A stretch of 64,000 nt of DNA from contig NZ_JACSQA010000014.1 in the NCBI RefSeq assembly GCF_014836845.1, positions 1 to 64,000 on the forward strand. The letters are read 5' to 3'. The translations under genes and the position numbers were made by a program. The notes under the pieces were generated by a model. The model was given only the letters and a program-made list of their open reading frames with translations, searched no databases and had not been told where the DNA came from. This stretch comes from Ureibacillus galli. Lineage in GTDB: Bacteria; Bacillota; Bacilli; Bacillales_A; Planococcaceae. Positions within the stretch are counted from its first letter, which is position 1. Each line of letters opens with the position of its first letter. Shown here piece by piece: positions 1 through 8,703 of the stretch.

Positions 1-1
1 T

Positions 2-76
2 TCCGAAGTAGCTCAGTGGTAGAGCAATCGGCTGTTAACCGATCGGTCGTAGGTTCGAGTCCTACCTTCGGAGCCA
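2..76 (+). tRNA. tRNA-Asn (GTT)
   Basis: A complete cloverleaf is visible. The acceptor arm 2-8 pairs with 66-72, G73 is the discriminator and CCA (74-76) is encoded. The anticodon GTT lies at 34-36. It is the first of three closely spaced tRNA genes ending in a shared terminator, so the window probably starts inside a larger tRNA (perhaps rRNA-linked) operon. Confidence 0.96.
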
Positions 77-80
77 TATT

Positions 81-171
81 GGGGAAGTACTCAAGAGGCT
101 GAAGAGGCGCCCCTGCTAAGGGTGTAGGTCGGGTAACCGGCGCGAGGGTTCAAATCCCTCCTTCTCCGCCA
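81..171 (+). tRNA. tRNA-Ser (GCT)
   Basis: A class II tRNA with a long variable arm (91 nt). The acceptor arm 81-87 pairs with 161-167, including one G-U pair. The anticodon GCT at 115-117 reads AGC/AGU serine codons, and CCA is encoded at the 3' end. It lies 4 nt after tRNA-Asn. Confidence 0.96.
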
Positions 172-188
172 TACATAATTTTGTGTTA

Positions 189-260
189 GGCCCGTTGGTC
201 AAGTGGTTAAGACACCGCCCTTTCACGGCGGTAACACGGGTTCGAATCCCGTACGGGTCA
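189..260 (+). tRNA. tRNA-Glu (TTC)
   Basis: The acceptor arm 189-195 pairs with 253-259 and the anticodon TTC is at 222-224. Unlike the two tRNAs before it, it has no encoded CCA: the discriminator A260 is followed by TTAC. The mature end must therefore be added by the CCA-adding enzyme. It is the last tRNA of the cluster. Confidence 0.96.
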
Positions 261-267
261 TTACTAA

Positions 268-306
268 ACACTCTCAAGATAAAGATTATCTTGAGAGTGT
301 TTTTTT
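268..306 (+). terminator. tRNA cluster terminator
   Basis: A perfect 14-bp stem (268-281 with 287-300) with a 5-nt loop is followed by a run of seven T. It closes the tRNA operon. Confidence 0.93.
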
Positions 307-407
307 GTTTATAATGAAAGAATTTCTCTTTATTGTACAATATTTTACGTTTGAAAAGGGTAAATTAGGTGAACCTTAAATAATAGATAGAAGGAGGTTT
401 AAAATAA

Positions 408-929
408 ATGAATCAATCACAAATGGCACAATTAAAAAACAATTTATTAGAGGAATTGAAGGATTTAAAAGAAGGTTTAGAAACCCACGATGATATAGAT
501 CGTACGGAATTATCAAATTATGATAATCACCCTGGAGATAATGCTTCTGATTTAACATCACAATTAACAGAATATGCAATGGATGATTTTAAACAAGAAA
601 GTATTGAAAAAATAGAGGCCGCGTTAAATGCAATGGAAAATGGAACATATGGAAAATGTGAAGTATGCCAAAAGGAAATTCCATTTGAGAGGTTAGAGGC
701 AGTTCCTACGACATTGACTTGTAAAGAACATAGTCATGAAAAAATTGATATGGAAACTCGTCCAGTGGAAGAAGAAATTATGAATGAACTTACACATAAG
801 TCATTATTAACGGTAGATTTCGAAGATGGTTCTGGTGAATACCCGTCATCTGATAGTCCACAAGATGTTCCTCAAGAGATTATTCATCAAAATAACCAAG
901 AGACATCTATTCGAGATCGTCTACAATAA
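408..929 (+). CDS. yteA: YteA-type TraR/DksA zinc finger protein
   Basis: A 173-residue protein of the TraR/DksA family, YteA branch. The N-terminal half (about 1-80) is charged and likely a coiled-coil hairpin, containing the motif LSNYDNHPGDNASD typical of this branch. A zinc finger follows: Cys84 and Cys87 in YGKCEVC, then Cys105 and His108 in TCKEH, so the fourth ligand is His rather than Cys. The remaining 65 residues form an acidic tail. DksA-like proteins bind the RNA polymerase secondary channel; the role of YteA is less defined, and in B. subtilis it is linked to sporulation. AGAAGGAGG lies 8 nt before the ATG. No operon partner is evident, and the tRNA terminator upstream isolates it. 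Confidence 0.88.
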   Translation: MNQSQMAQLKNNLLEELKDLKEGLETHDDIDRTELSNYDNHPGDNASDLTSQLTEYAMDDFKQESIEKIEAALNAMENGTYGKCEVCQKEIPFERLEAVPTTLTCKEHSHEKIDMETRPVEEEIMNELTHKSLLTVDFEDGSGEYPSSDSPQDVPQEIIHQNNQETSIRDRLQ

Positions 930-1012
930 AATGAATTATTGTCACTTCATAGATAGCACGTACTATCCATTTTCCTATACAATAGAGAAAAACATGGATA
1001 GGCGGTAAAAAA

Positions 1013-1951
1013 GTGGATATTATTGATTTACATTGTGATGTATTGGAGAAATTAACTCGATTAGAAGAGGCCGATTTTCAAAATGATGGTAGACTGCACG
1101 CCAATTTAAATCATTTAAAGGCAGGAAAAGTAAAGGTTCAAGTATTTGCCATCTTTGTTCATCCAAGTGTGCCTCAAAAAGAAAAGTTTTTAGAAGCTGC
1201 TCGTCAAATAGAGGCATTTCATACAAAAGTGTTAAGTAAAACCGAGATGGTTCATATTACTGATTGGAGACAATTAGATGAACTGAAAGAAGGAGAAATC
1301 GGAGCCGTTTTAAGTCTTGAAGGTTGCGATTGTATTGGAGACGATTTAGAGAAACTTCAACTTTTAATCAATGCAGGCGTTAAAATTGTTGGTCTTACTT
1401 GGAATGATGAAAATACTGTCGCATATGGGACATCAGAATTGCCATCAAAAGGTATAAAACCCTTTGGCCATAAAGTCATTCAATTATTAAATAAGCACGA
1501 TATCATACTTGATGTGGCTCATTTAAATGAACAAGGTTTTTACGAAGTACTGCCTTTAGCAAAACATATCATTGCCAGTCATTGTAATGCTAGAAGTCTA
1601 TGCAATCATCCAAGAAATCTAACAGATGGGCAAATCAAAGCATTAGTTCAATATGGAGGAAGAATTCATGTAGTTTTTTATCCTCCGTTTGTAGAACAAG
1701 ATAAAGAAAGTACGACGATAAATAATCTTCTTCAACATATTCAATATTTAACTACACTAGTAGGTGTCGAATCCATTGGATTTGGTTCTGATTTTGATGG
1801 AATGGATCCGTTATCTATTGAAAAGTTATCTAATGCTAGTGAATATCCAAATCTTATTAATGCCTTGTTGAAAAGTTATTCAACTGATGAAGTTCTTATG
1901 ATGGCAAGTAAAGGATTTAAAGATTTTGTGATGGAAGTTGGAAAAGCGTAA
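1013..1951 (+). CDS. Membrane dipeptidase family (M19) peptidase
   Basis: A 312-residue zinc dipeptidase of family M19 (renal dipeptidase type). Metal-binding signatures are visible in order: the HCD motif with His7 and Asp9, Glu103 in SLEGCD, DVAHL around His170, SHCN around His190, and GFGSDFDG near residue 260. The family hydrolyses dipeptides, including those with D-residues at the C-terminal side. No signal peptide is present, so it should be cytoplasmic. The start is GTG, preceded by AGGCGG. It is monocistronic, and the terminator stem includes its stop codon. The physiological substrate cannot be read from the sequence. Confidence 0.9.
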   Translation: MDIIDLHCDVLEKLTRLEEADFQNDGRLHANLNHLKAGKVKVQVFAIFVHPSVPQKEKFLEAARQIEAFHTKVLSKTEMVHITDWRQLDELKEGEIGAVLSLEGCDCIGDDLEKLQLLINAGVKIVGLTWNDENTVAYGTSELPSKGIKPFGHKVIQLLNKHDIILDVAHLNEQGFYEVLPLAKHIIASHCNARSLCNHPRNLTDGQIKALVQYGGRIHVVFYPPFVEQDKESTTINNLLQHIQYLTTLVGVESIGFGSDFDGMDPLSIEKLSNASEYPNLINALLKSYSTDEVLMMASKGFKDFVMEVGKA

Positions 1952-1974
1952 GAAATAAATCTTACGCTTTTTTT
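1943..1974 (+). terminator. Terminator of M19 dipeptidase gene
   Basis: A 10-bp perfect stem (1943-1952 with 1961-1970) overlaps the stop codon and is followed by a T-tract. Confidence 0.9.
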
Positions 1975-2159
1975 AATGGAATAAATTAGTTACTTTTACA
2001 CATTAAAAAAGAAAGTGACAAGGATTATCGATATGGTATATAAGAAAAAAATGATATGATAGAATAGATATCGAGTGAATCGAAAAGATTATTTAAACAA
2101 ACAGATATATTATTGTCTGTTATTTTTATGGCAAATTGCCTTTGTTGGAGGGAAAATTC

Positions 2160-3545
2160 ATGCACCAGAAGTGGTTACAAACCACTGGAGTAGAAGTGGA
2201 AACAGTCAATTCGACATTAACCTTCTATATTGAAACGATTGAAGTAAACCGATTATCGGCCCTAGCATTCTTTGCAGCAGGGGAAAAACAATATAAAGGA
2301 CAACGGTTTTTCTGGCAAAACCGTGAGAAAACGTTCACATTAGTCGGACTAGGACATGCATATAAACTCGAGAATAATGCAAATGATGAACGATTTGATT
2401 TCATAGAAAAAGAATGGAAAGCTTTAACGAAAAATATTGTAAAGGAAGAAAGTGAGCAACAACCGATTCTATTTGGTGGATTTACTTTTGATCCGAACAA
2501 TATGAAAGAGGGAGAATGGAATGGTTTTCCCCAAAGTTATTTTTCAGTAGCGACTTATCAGCTTGTAATTCGGGATGATAAAGCTTATGTAAACATCCAT
2601 TTAGTTACCGACAACGATAATTGTCTAGAAGAATTTGATCTGTTACGGAAAGAACGAGATCAGTTAATTCATGCTGCTCAAGTAAGAGAGTTAAAAATGT
2701 ATGATAAACCAGTCATGACAAATTATCGAGAAGTTTATAAAGAAGAATATTTAAAAACGATTGCAACGGTTACAAACTTAATTAAAAATAAGGAAGCTGA
2801 AAAGGTAGTAATTGCCCGTGCTTTGGAAATGCAATTTGATGACACTTTAACAGCTCCTCAAGTATTATCCCACGTAATCAGTGAGCAGCCTGAAAGCTAT
2901 TTATTTGGACTAGAACGTGACAATCTATTATTTTTTGGTGCTTCTCCAGAGCGTTTAGTAAAGGTAAAGGATGGTCATGCTTTTTCTTCATGTGTCGCAG
3001 GTTCGATTAAACGTGGTAAAACGGTTGAAGAAGATCAAGCACTAGGAGATAGCCTTTTAGCAGATTCAAAAAATTTAGGGGAGCACCAATATGTTGTTGA
3101 AATGATTGCTCAAACATTTCAACAAAATTGCACCCAGTATCGATTACCTAAACAACCAAAACTGTTAAAAATTCGTGATATTCAACATCTTTACACACCT
3201 GTTGAAGGGTTGCTAAAACAGGATGCAACGATATTGCAACTTGTTAAACATTTACACCCAACGCCAGCATTAGGAGGCGTTCCTCGACAGGAAGCACTTT
3301 CGATAATTCGTCAATATGAATCGATGAACCGTGGATTATATGCGGCTCCATTAGGTTGGATGGATGCAGAAGGCAATGGAGAATTTATTGTGGCGATACG
3401 TTCCGCTGCATTAAAAGAAAATACGGCATTTTTATATGCTGGTGGCGGTATTGTCGCTGATTCCGAACCAATTTCGGAATATGAAGAAACTTTAGTGAAG
3501 TTCCGTCCGATGTTGCGTGCTTTAGGAGGACAACTACATGAATGA
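2160..3545 (+). CDS. menF: Isochorismate synthase MenF
   Basis: It converts chorismate to isochorismate, the first step of menaquinone synthesis. The C-terminal chorismate-binding domain (about 190-460) carries FFGASPERLVKV, HLYTPVEG, HPTPALGGVPR, RGLYAAPLGW and YAGGGIVADSEP, all hallmarks of MenF/EntC. The reading frame extends upstream to a TTG at 2136. I place the start at ATG 2160 because GGAGGG at 2147-2152 sits 7 nt before it, giving 461 residues, the usual size. It overlaps menD by 8 nt, so the two are translationally coupled. Together with menD and menH it forms the first men operon here. Confidence 0.95.
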   Translation: MHQKWLQTTGVEVETVNSTLTFYIETIEVNRLSALAFFAAGEKQYKGQRFFWQNREKTFTLVGLGHAYKLENNANDERFDFIEKEWKALTKNIVKEESEQQPILFGGFTFDPNNMKEGEWNGFPQSYFSVATYQLVIRDDKAYVNIHLVTDNDNCLEEFDLLRKERDQLIHAAQVRELKMYDKPVMTNYREVYKEEYLKTIATVTNLIKNKEAEKVVIARALEMQFDDTLTAPQVLSHVISEQPESYLFGLERDNLLFFGASPERLVKVKDGHAFSSCVAGSIKRGKTVEEDQALGDSLLADSKNLGEHQYVVEMIAQTFQQNCTQYRLPKQPKLLKIRDIQHLYTPVEGLLKQDATILQLVKHLHPTPALGGVPRQEALSIIRQYESMNRGLYAAPLGWMDAEGNGEFIVAIRSAALKENTAFLYAGGGIVADSEPISEYEETLVKFRPMLRALGGQLHE

Positions 3546-5256
3546 TCGAGAAATATTAACAAATTATGTGTATAAAATGGTTGCTTCACTTATGCAAAAT
3601 GGAGTAGAAGATGTTGTAATAAGTCCGGGATCTCGTTCTACACCCCTTGCTTATGCATTTGCTTCAACGAAGAATTTAAAAGTTTATCGACAAGTTGATG
3701 AACGTTCCGCGGCATTTTTTGCTTTAGGAATTGCGAAAGCAAAGGCTAAACCGGTAGTTCTACTATGTACGTCAGGTACAGCAGCTGCTAACTATTATCC
3801 AGCAATTGTTGAAGCTAAGTATGCTCGAATACCGTTAATCGTCATTACGGCAGATCGCCCTCACGAATTACGGGAAGTCGGAGCACCTCAAGCTATAAAT
3901 CAAATGAACTTATATGGGGAAAGGGTTAAATGGAGTGCCGAATTTCCAATTCCTGACGATTCGCCACAAACGTTGCCACATATAGAACGTCATATTGCTC
4001 GAGGAGTAAATATTGCTACAACAGCACCCTTTGGACCGGTACATTTTAACGTCCCATTCCGTGAGCCTTTGCTCATTGATTTTAAAGAAGAACTTCCTAT
4101 GCCATCTTTTCAAAATAGTTATGTGGGAGAAGTGACTCCATCTGAAAAAGCAAAGGAAACATTAGAAGAAATCATTCGTCAAACGCAAAAAGGTTTTATC
4201 GTTGTCGGTGAGCTAGCCTTAGGCACTGACTTACATTATATTTGGTCCTTCATTCGTACATTGAAATGGCCAGTGTTAGTTGAAAGTTTATCGAATTTGA
4301 GAACAAACGTTCCGGAGGATTGTGAGCCATATCTTATTACTACATATGACGCATTATTAAAAAGCGGACCTTTTAAACAACTAGTTGCTGCTGATACAGT
4401 AATTCGTTTTGGTGCTCAACCTGTATCTAAATTTTTAACGATTTTTTTAACAGAAACTGAGCCAACTCATTATGTCGTAATCGATGAAGATCCTATGTTC
4501 CGTGATTCAGCTGCGGTTTCAACCCACTTTATTCATGCATCCATTGGAAAATGGTTAAACGAGTTAAAGCTAAGTGGTAATCATATTAATGAAGAATATG
4601 TAACACAGTGGCAAAAAGGAGAGACAATCGCGAAAAAGAATGTTGACAGCTATATTGCCTATGAATCCGATGAAGGGGCGATGGTACGAATGTTTTTAGA
4701 AAAGCTTCCTGATCAGAGCGATTTATTTGTAAGTAGTAGTATGCCGATTCGCGATATAGATACATTCCTATTACCAACTACTAAAGATATTCAAGTATTT
4801 GCAAATCGCGGTGCAAATGGGATTGATGGTGTAATGTCAACTGCTATAGGCTTTAGTCAAGCAAGACCGAACCGTGAAATGTATTTATTCATTGGAGATT
4901 TAGCCTTTTTACATGATTTAAGTGCATTAATCGCTACCCGTTATCAGCCATGTAATATAAATGTGATTGTCTTTAATAATGATGGTGGAGGAATCTTCTC
5001 ATATTTATCCCAATCAACGGTGAAAGAGTATTATGAAGATTTATTTGGTACTCCAACTGCTTTACAATTTGAAGAAGTAGCTAAAATGTATGATATGGAC
5101 TATCTTTCAATCCATTCATTGGACGAGCTATCTCCATTCTTTGAACAACCAAAGGAAAAACCGTTACGTTTAGTTGAAATTTTTACGGATCGAAAGGAAA
5201 ATGTTGCTGCCCATCGTAAGCTTTGGCAACGAATTCACGAGGAGCTTGAACGATGA
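3538..5256 (+). CDS. menD: SEPHCHC synthase MenD
   Basis: A thiamine diphosphate enzyme (572 residues) joining isochorismate and 2-oxoglutarate to form 2-succinyl-5-enolpyruvyl-6-hydroxy-3-cyclohexene-1-carboxylate. The N-terminal PYR domain shows SPGSRSTPLAYAF and DERSAAFFALGIA. The C-terminal PP domain shows GDLAFLHDLSAL followed by NNDGGGIFSYL, the MenD form of the GDG...NN cofactor motif. AGGAGG lies 8 nt before the ATG, inside the end of menF. Its stop overlaps the menH start as ATGA. Confidence 0.97.
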   Translation: MNDREILTNYVYKMVASLMQNGVEDVVISPGSRSTPLAYAFASTKNLKVYRQVDERSAAFFALGIAKAKAKPVVLLCTSGTAAANYYPAIVEAKYARIPLIVITADRPHELREVGAPQAINQMNLYGERVKWSAEFPIPDDSPQTLPHIERHIARGVNIATTAPFGPVHFNVPFREPLLIDFKEELPMPSFQNSYVGEVTPSEKAKETLEEIIRQTQKGFIVVGELALGTDLHYIWSFIRTLKWPVLVESLSNLRTNVPEDCEPYLITTYDALLKSGPFKQLVAADTVIRFGAQPVSKFLTIFLTETEPTHYVVIDEDPMFRDSAAVSTHFIHASIGKWLNELKLSGNHINEEYVTQWQKGETIAKKNVDSYIAYESDEGAMVRMFLEKLPDQSDLFVSSSMPIRDIDTFLLPTTKDIQVFANRGANGIDGVMSTAIGFSQARPNREMYLFIGDLAFLHDLSALIATRYQPCNINVIVFNNDGGGIFSYLSQSTVKEYYEDLFGTPTALQFEEVAKMYDMDYLSIHSLDELSPFFEQPKEKPLRLVEIFTDRKENVAAHRKLWQRIHEELER

Positions 5257-6077
5257 TTGTACAAGCCCGTGGTATAAACGTCAATGTTCAAGTATGGAAT
5301 GATCATTTAGCAGAAACAATTGTCCTGCTCCATGGTTTTACAGGTACTGTTAGAACATGGGAAAAAACCGTTTCGTACCTTTCTGACTGTCGGCTAGTAG
5401 CCATTGATTTAGTTGGACATGGTCTAACAGATATTCCAAAAGATTTGTCACATTATACAATGGAAGAGCAAATTGATATTTTAGAAGATGTTTTTCATCA
5501 ATTGGACCTAAATCAAGTTATTTTAATCGGCTATTCTTTAGGTGGTCGAGTAGCTCTTTCTTACACTGCTAAGTATCCGGAAAGAATCCGGCAGTTAATT
5601 TTAGAAAGTGCTTCTCCCGGATTAAAAACAGAAGAAGAAAGAAAAGCTAGAAGAAAAGCAGATGAAGAACTGGCGAAAAAAATTGAGCAAAACGGGATTC
5701 AATCATTTGTTCAGAAATGGGAAAACATCCCTCTATTTCAATCACAAAAAGACTTACCATCCGCTGTACAACAATCGGTGCGAGAAGAGAGATTATCCCA
5801 ATCTGAAATAGGACTTGCCAACAGTCTTAGAGGAATGGGAACAGGGGCGCAGAAATCCCTATGGGACCAGCTTTATGGACTCAATACGCCAGTTACACTC
5901 ATAACAGGAACTTTAGATGAAAAGTTCTGCAATATTGCTCAAGAAATGAAAATGCGATTGCCTTTTTCCCAACACCGATTAGTTGAAAATGTTGGGCATG
6001 CAATTCATGTGGAAAATCCTAAACAATTTGCTACAATAGTAAAGGATGCTATAGATTTTAAAGGGACGACTGGATAA
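5253..6077 (+). CDS. menH: SHCHC synthase MenH (alpha/beta hydrolase)
   Basis: It removes pyruvate from the MenD product to give SHCHC. This is a 274-residue alpha/beta hydrolase with an oxyanion region HGF (27-29), the nucleophile elbow GYSLGG with Ser95, an acid near Asp222 in GTLDEK, and His249 in NVGHAIHVENP. The start is coupled to menD by a four-base overlap. Without context it would be only an alpha/beta hydrolase; the position directly after menFD makes MenH secure. Confidence 0.93.
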   Translation: MIVQARGINVNVQVWNDHLAETIVLLHGFTGTVRTWEKTVSYLSDCRLVAIDLVGHGLTDIPKDLSHYTMEEQIDILEDVFHQLDLNQVILIGYSLGGRVALSYTAKYPERIRQLILESASPGLKTEEERKARRKADEELAKKIEQNGIQSFVQKWENIPLFQSQKDLPSAVQQSVREERLSQSEIGLANSLRGMGTGAQKSLWDQLYGLNTPVTLITGTLDEKFCNIAQEMKMRLPFSQHRLVENVGHAIHVENPKQFATIVKDAIDFKGTTG

Positions 6078-6149
6078 GCTTTATCAATGTCTTCAAGGTA
6101 ATGACGATTGATAACTTAGTACAAATTCCTAATCATCTTGCCGCAATAA

Positions 6150-6169
6150 GTTGCAATATATGTTGCAAC
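6150..6169. promoter_or_regulatory. Inverted repeat upstream of menB
   Basis: The dyad GTTGCAA-N6-TTGCAAC lies 44 bp before the menB start, in the 135-bp menH-menB gap. A further related element, TTGCCGCAA, precedes it. It may be an operator, but I cannot assign a regulator. Confidence 0.4.
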
Positions 6170-6212
6170 AAATACGTCATCGTATTTTATAAATCAATAA
6201 GGGGGTATATAC

Positions 6213-7031
6213 ATGACACGTGAGTGGACAACTTTACATACTTATGAAGATATTAAGTATGAATTTTACAACGGAATCGCAAAAATTACGATTAACCGTC
6301 CAGAAGTGCGTAACGCATTTCGTCCGAAAACAACTGCAGAAATGATTGATGCATTTTCACGTGCACGTGATGATGAACGTGTAGGGGTAATCATTTTAAC
6401 AGGTGAAGGTGATCAAGCCTTCTGTTCAGGTGGAGACCAAAAAGTTCGTGGAAATGGTGGATATGTCGGAGAAGATAATATCCCACGTTTAAATGTTTTA
6501 GATTTACAAACATTAATTCGAAAAATTCCAAAGCCGGTTGTCGCAATGGTGGCAGGTTATGCAATTGGTGGAGGTCACGTTTTACATATCGTATGTGACT
6601 TAACAATTGCAGCTGAGAATGCTCGTTTCGGTCAAACTGGCCCACGAGTAGGTTCTTTTGATGGGGGATATGGTGCAGGCTATTTAGCACGTATCGTAGG
6701 CCATAAAAAAGCTCGTGAAATTTGGTTCTTATGTCGTCAGTACGATGCACAACAAGCACTTGAAATGGGCTTAGTAAATACAGTTGTTCCATTAGAACAA
6801 TTAGAAGATGAAACAGTTAAATGGTGTGAAGAAATTCTTGAATTATCACCAATGGCATTACGTTTCTTAAAAGCAGCATTTAATGCAGACTCTGATGGTT
6901 TAGCAGGTATCCAACAACTTGCTGGAGATGCTACACTTCTTTACTATACTTCGGATGAAGCAAAAGAAGGCCGCGATGCATTTAAAGAAAAACGCAAACC
7001 AGACTTCGGTCAGTTCCCAAGATTCCCTTAA
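6213..7031 (+). CDS. menB: 1,4-dihydroxy-2-naphthoyl-CoA synthase MenB
   Basis: A crotonase-fold enzyme (272 residues) closing the second naphthalenoid ring from O-succinylbenzoyl-CoA. Visible are the oxyanion-hole segments [10 protein letters not shown] (71-80) and AGYAIGGGH (about 114-122), and the MenB-specific loop [14 protein letters not shown] (141-154). The C-terminus ends in [12 protein letters not shown], typical of MenB. A strong GGGGG site precedes the ATG. A 135-bp gap with an inverted repeat separates it from menH, and a strong terminator follows it, so it is likely its own transcription unit or a distal gene with its own control. Confidence 0.97.
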   Translation: MTREWTTLHTYEDIKYEFYNGIAKITINRPEVRNAFRPKTTAEMIDAFSRARDDERVGVIILTGEGDQAFCSGGDQKVRGNGGYVGEDNIPRLNVLDLQTLIRKIPKPVVAMVAGYAIGGGHVLHIVCDLTIAAENARFGQTGPRVGSFDGGYGAGYLARIVGHKKAREIWFLCRQYDAQQALEMGLVNTVVPLEQLEDETVKWCEEILELSPMALRFLKAAFNADSDGLAGIQQLAGDATLLYYTSDEAKEGRDAFKEKRKPDFGQFPRFP

Positions 7032-7049
7032 TAGGAAAGATATAAATAG

Positions 7050-7082
7050 AAAGCAAGAGAATCTCGATTCTCTTGCTTTTTT
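7050..7082 (+). terminator. menB terminator
   Basis: A near-perfect 13-14 bp stem (7050-7063 with 7066-7079) with a tight loop and a T-run. Confidence 0.9.
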
Positions 7083-7229
7083 ATATGGAAAAGAACAGAA
7101 TAGAACAAGGAAAGAGAAGCGTTATATTTTACATATATAAAGGGCTATAAACAAAGAGAAAATCCTCATTTTTTGAATCGCTAGCGATAGAGAGTTAAAA
7201 TAGAAATGCAATGTACTGGAGGAATGGAT

Positions 7230-8666
7230 ATGAATCCAAATTGGATTTTACAACGTGCACATGTAACACCGACTCGTCGTGCATTAATTTTTGAAGATCA
7301 ATCATGGACTTTTGAAGAAATAAAAAACATATCAGTCCACAGAGCGAAACAATTAGCAACATTAGGTGTCCAACATTATAGCCGTATAGCGATAATAGGA
7401 CCGAGTCAACCTCGGCTTATTTTTATGATGTATGCATGCATGCATCTGCAGTGTGAAATGGTCATGTTAAATCGTAAGCTTTCAAAGGAAGAGTTACAGT
7501 ATCAAATTGAAGATGCAGGAGTAGAAGTTGTATTAGTTGATGATGAAGATATTTCCCTCATACCTGAAAATACTCCCCATCTTTTATTTACAACAATCGA
7601 GAGTAGTGAAGCAACTTCAATTAACATTCACAATGAATGGTCAAATGAACAAACAATATCCATCATGTATACATCAGGTACGACAGGATTTCCAAAGGGG
7701 GTCCGTCAAACTGTTGGAAACCATCAAGCAAGTGCCTTATCATCTGTGTTAAATATCGGTCTTTCTGAAGATGATGTGTGGCTTTGCGTAGTCCCTTTAT
7801 TTCATATAAGTGGATTTTCAATTTTAGTCCGCTCATTACTATATGGCAATCAAGTGAAATTGTATAAAAAATTCGATAAAGAACAATGTGTCAATGATAT
7901 CGCTAAAGGAAATGTGACCCACATGTCTGTTGTGGCGGTGATGTTAGAGCGTATACTTCAAGGTTTAGAAGAAAAGGACAGTCAAGCTTCTCCTAAGTTT
8001 AAGTTAATTCTTGCCGGGGGAGGACCTGTTCCGGTACACTATCTTGAACGGGCCAGTCGATTAAATTTACCCGTTTCTCAAACTTACGGTATGACAGAAA
8101 CTTCTTCTCAAACGGCTACTTTATCGAACCAAGATGCTTTTAGAAAAATAGGTTCTGCTGGAAAACCGCTATTTTTTAATCAAATAAAAATTGCAAATTC
8201 CACAATGCCCAATGAAGAAGGGGAAATATTAATTCGCGGTCCCCATGTAACACCTGGCTATATTGGTCGTTTTTCCGATAAAAGCTCAACTATTGATGGT
8301 TGGTTACATACAGGCGATATTGGTTATTTAGATGAGGATGGGTATTTATATGTACTCGACCGTCGATCCGATTTAATTATTTCTGGAGGAGAAAATATTT
8401 ATCCTGCTGAAATAGAGAACGTATTAATGAGTCATGAGGCGGTAAGAGAGGCTGGAGTATGTGGAGTAGAAGATGACGTATGGGGACAAGTTCCTGCAGC
8501 ATTTGTTGTCCTAAAAACGACCATTACGGAAGAAGAGCTTCTTCAATTTTGTCGTGGAAAGTTGGGGAAATATAAAATCCCGAAATACATTTACTTTGTC
8601 CCATCCCTTCCTCGAAATGGCTCCAATAAATTAATGAGAAGGAAGCTAAAGGAATATATAATGTAA
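7230..8666 (+). CDS. menE: O-succinylbenzoate-CoA ligase MenE
   Basis: An AMP-forming acyl-CoA synthetase (478 residues) that activates O-succinylbenzoate for MenB. It has the P-loop motif YTSGTTGFPKGV (about 150), TYGMTETSS, the hinge motif WLHTGDIGYLDEDGYLYV followed by DRRSDLIISGGENIYPAEIE, and the catalytic C-terminal lysine region GSNKLMRRKL. In-frame ATGs exist at 7206, 7224 and 7230. GGAGG at 7218-7222 fits ATG 7230 best (7-nt spacing), and the resulting N-terminus MNPNWILQRA resembles known MenE. In B. subtilis menC follows menE; here a terminator and znuA follow instead. Confidence 0.93.
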   Translation: MNPNWILQRAHVTPTRRALIFEDQSWTFEEIKNISVHRAKQLATLGVQHYSRIAIIGPSQPRLIFMMYACMHLQCEMVMLNRKLSKEELQYQIEDAGVEVVLVDDEDISLIPENTPHLLFTTIESSEATSINIHNEWSNEQTISIMYTSGTTGFPKGVRQTVGNHQASALSSVLNIGLSEDDVWLCVVPLFHISGFSILVRSLLYGNQVKLYKKFDKEQCVNDIAKGNVTHMSVVAVMLERILQGLEEKDSQASPKFKLILAGGGPVPVHYLERASRLNLPVSQTYGMTETSSQTATLSNQDAFRKIGSAGKPLFFNQIKIANSTMPNEEGEILIRGPHVTPGYIGRFSDKSSTIDGWLHTGDIGYLDEDGYLYVLDRRSDLIISGGENIYPAEIENVLMSHEAVREAGVCGVEDDVWGQVPAAFVVLKTTITEEELLQFCRGKLGKYKIPKYIYFVPSLPRNGSNKLMRRKLKEYIM

Positions 8667-8700
8667 AAAAGGTTCGTCTCAAATGTGAGACGAACCTTTC
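8665..8700. terminator. Bidirectional terminator between menE and znuA
   Basis: A 14-bp perfect stem (8668-8681 with 8686-8699). The A-run at 8665-8670 becomes a U-run for the minus-strand lipoprotein gene; on the plus strand it ends menE with a shorter T-run. Confidence 0.88.
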
Positions 8701-8703
8701 TAC

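Noticed and set aside
826-1008. 60-codon frame across the end of yteA
   Set aside because: No ribosome binding site and no recognisable protein features.
2014-2070. sigma-A promoter before menF
   Set aside because: Several AT-rich hexamers such as TATGAT occur, but none has a proper -35 at 17 bp, so I do not call one.
6391-6792. 133-codon frame antisense to menB
   Set aside because: Shadow of a strongly conserved gene; no start signal and no family resemblance.
6919-7140. 73-codon frame running from menB into the gap
   Set aside because: Out of frame with menB, crosses the menB terminator, and has no ribosome binding site.
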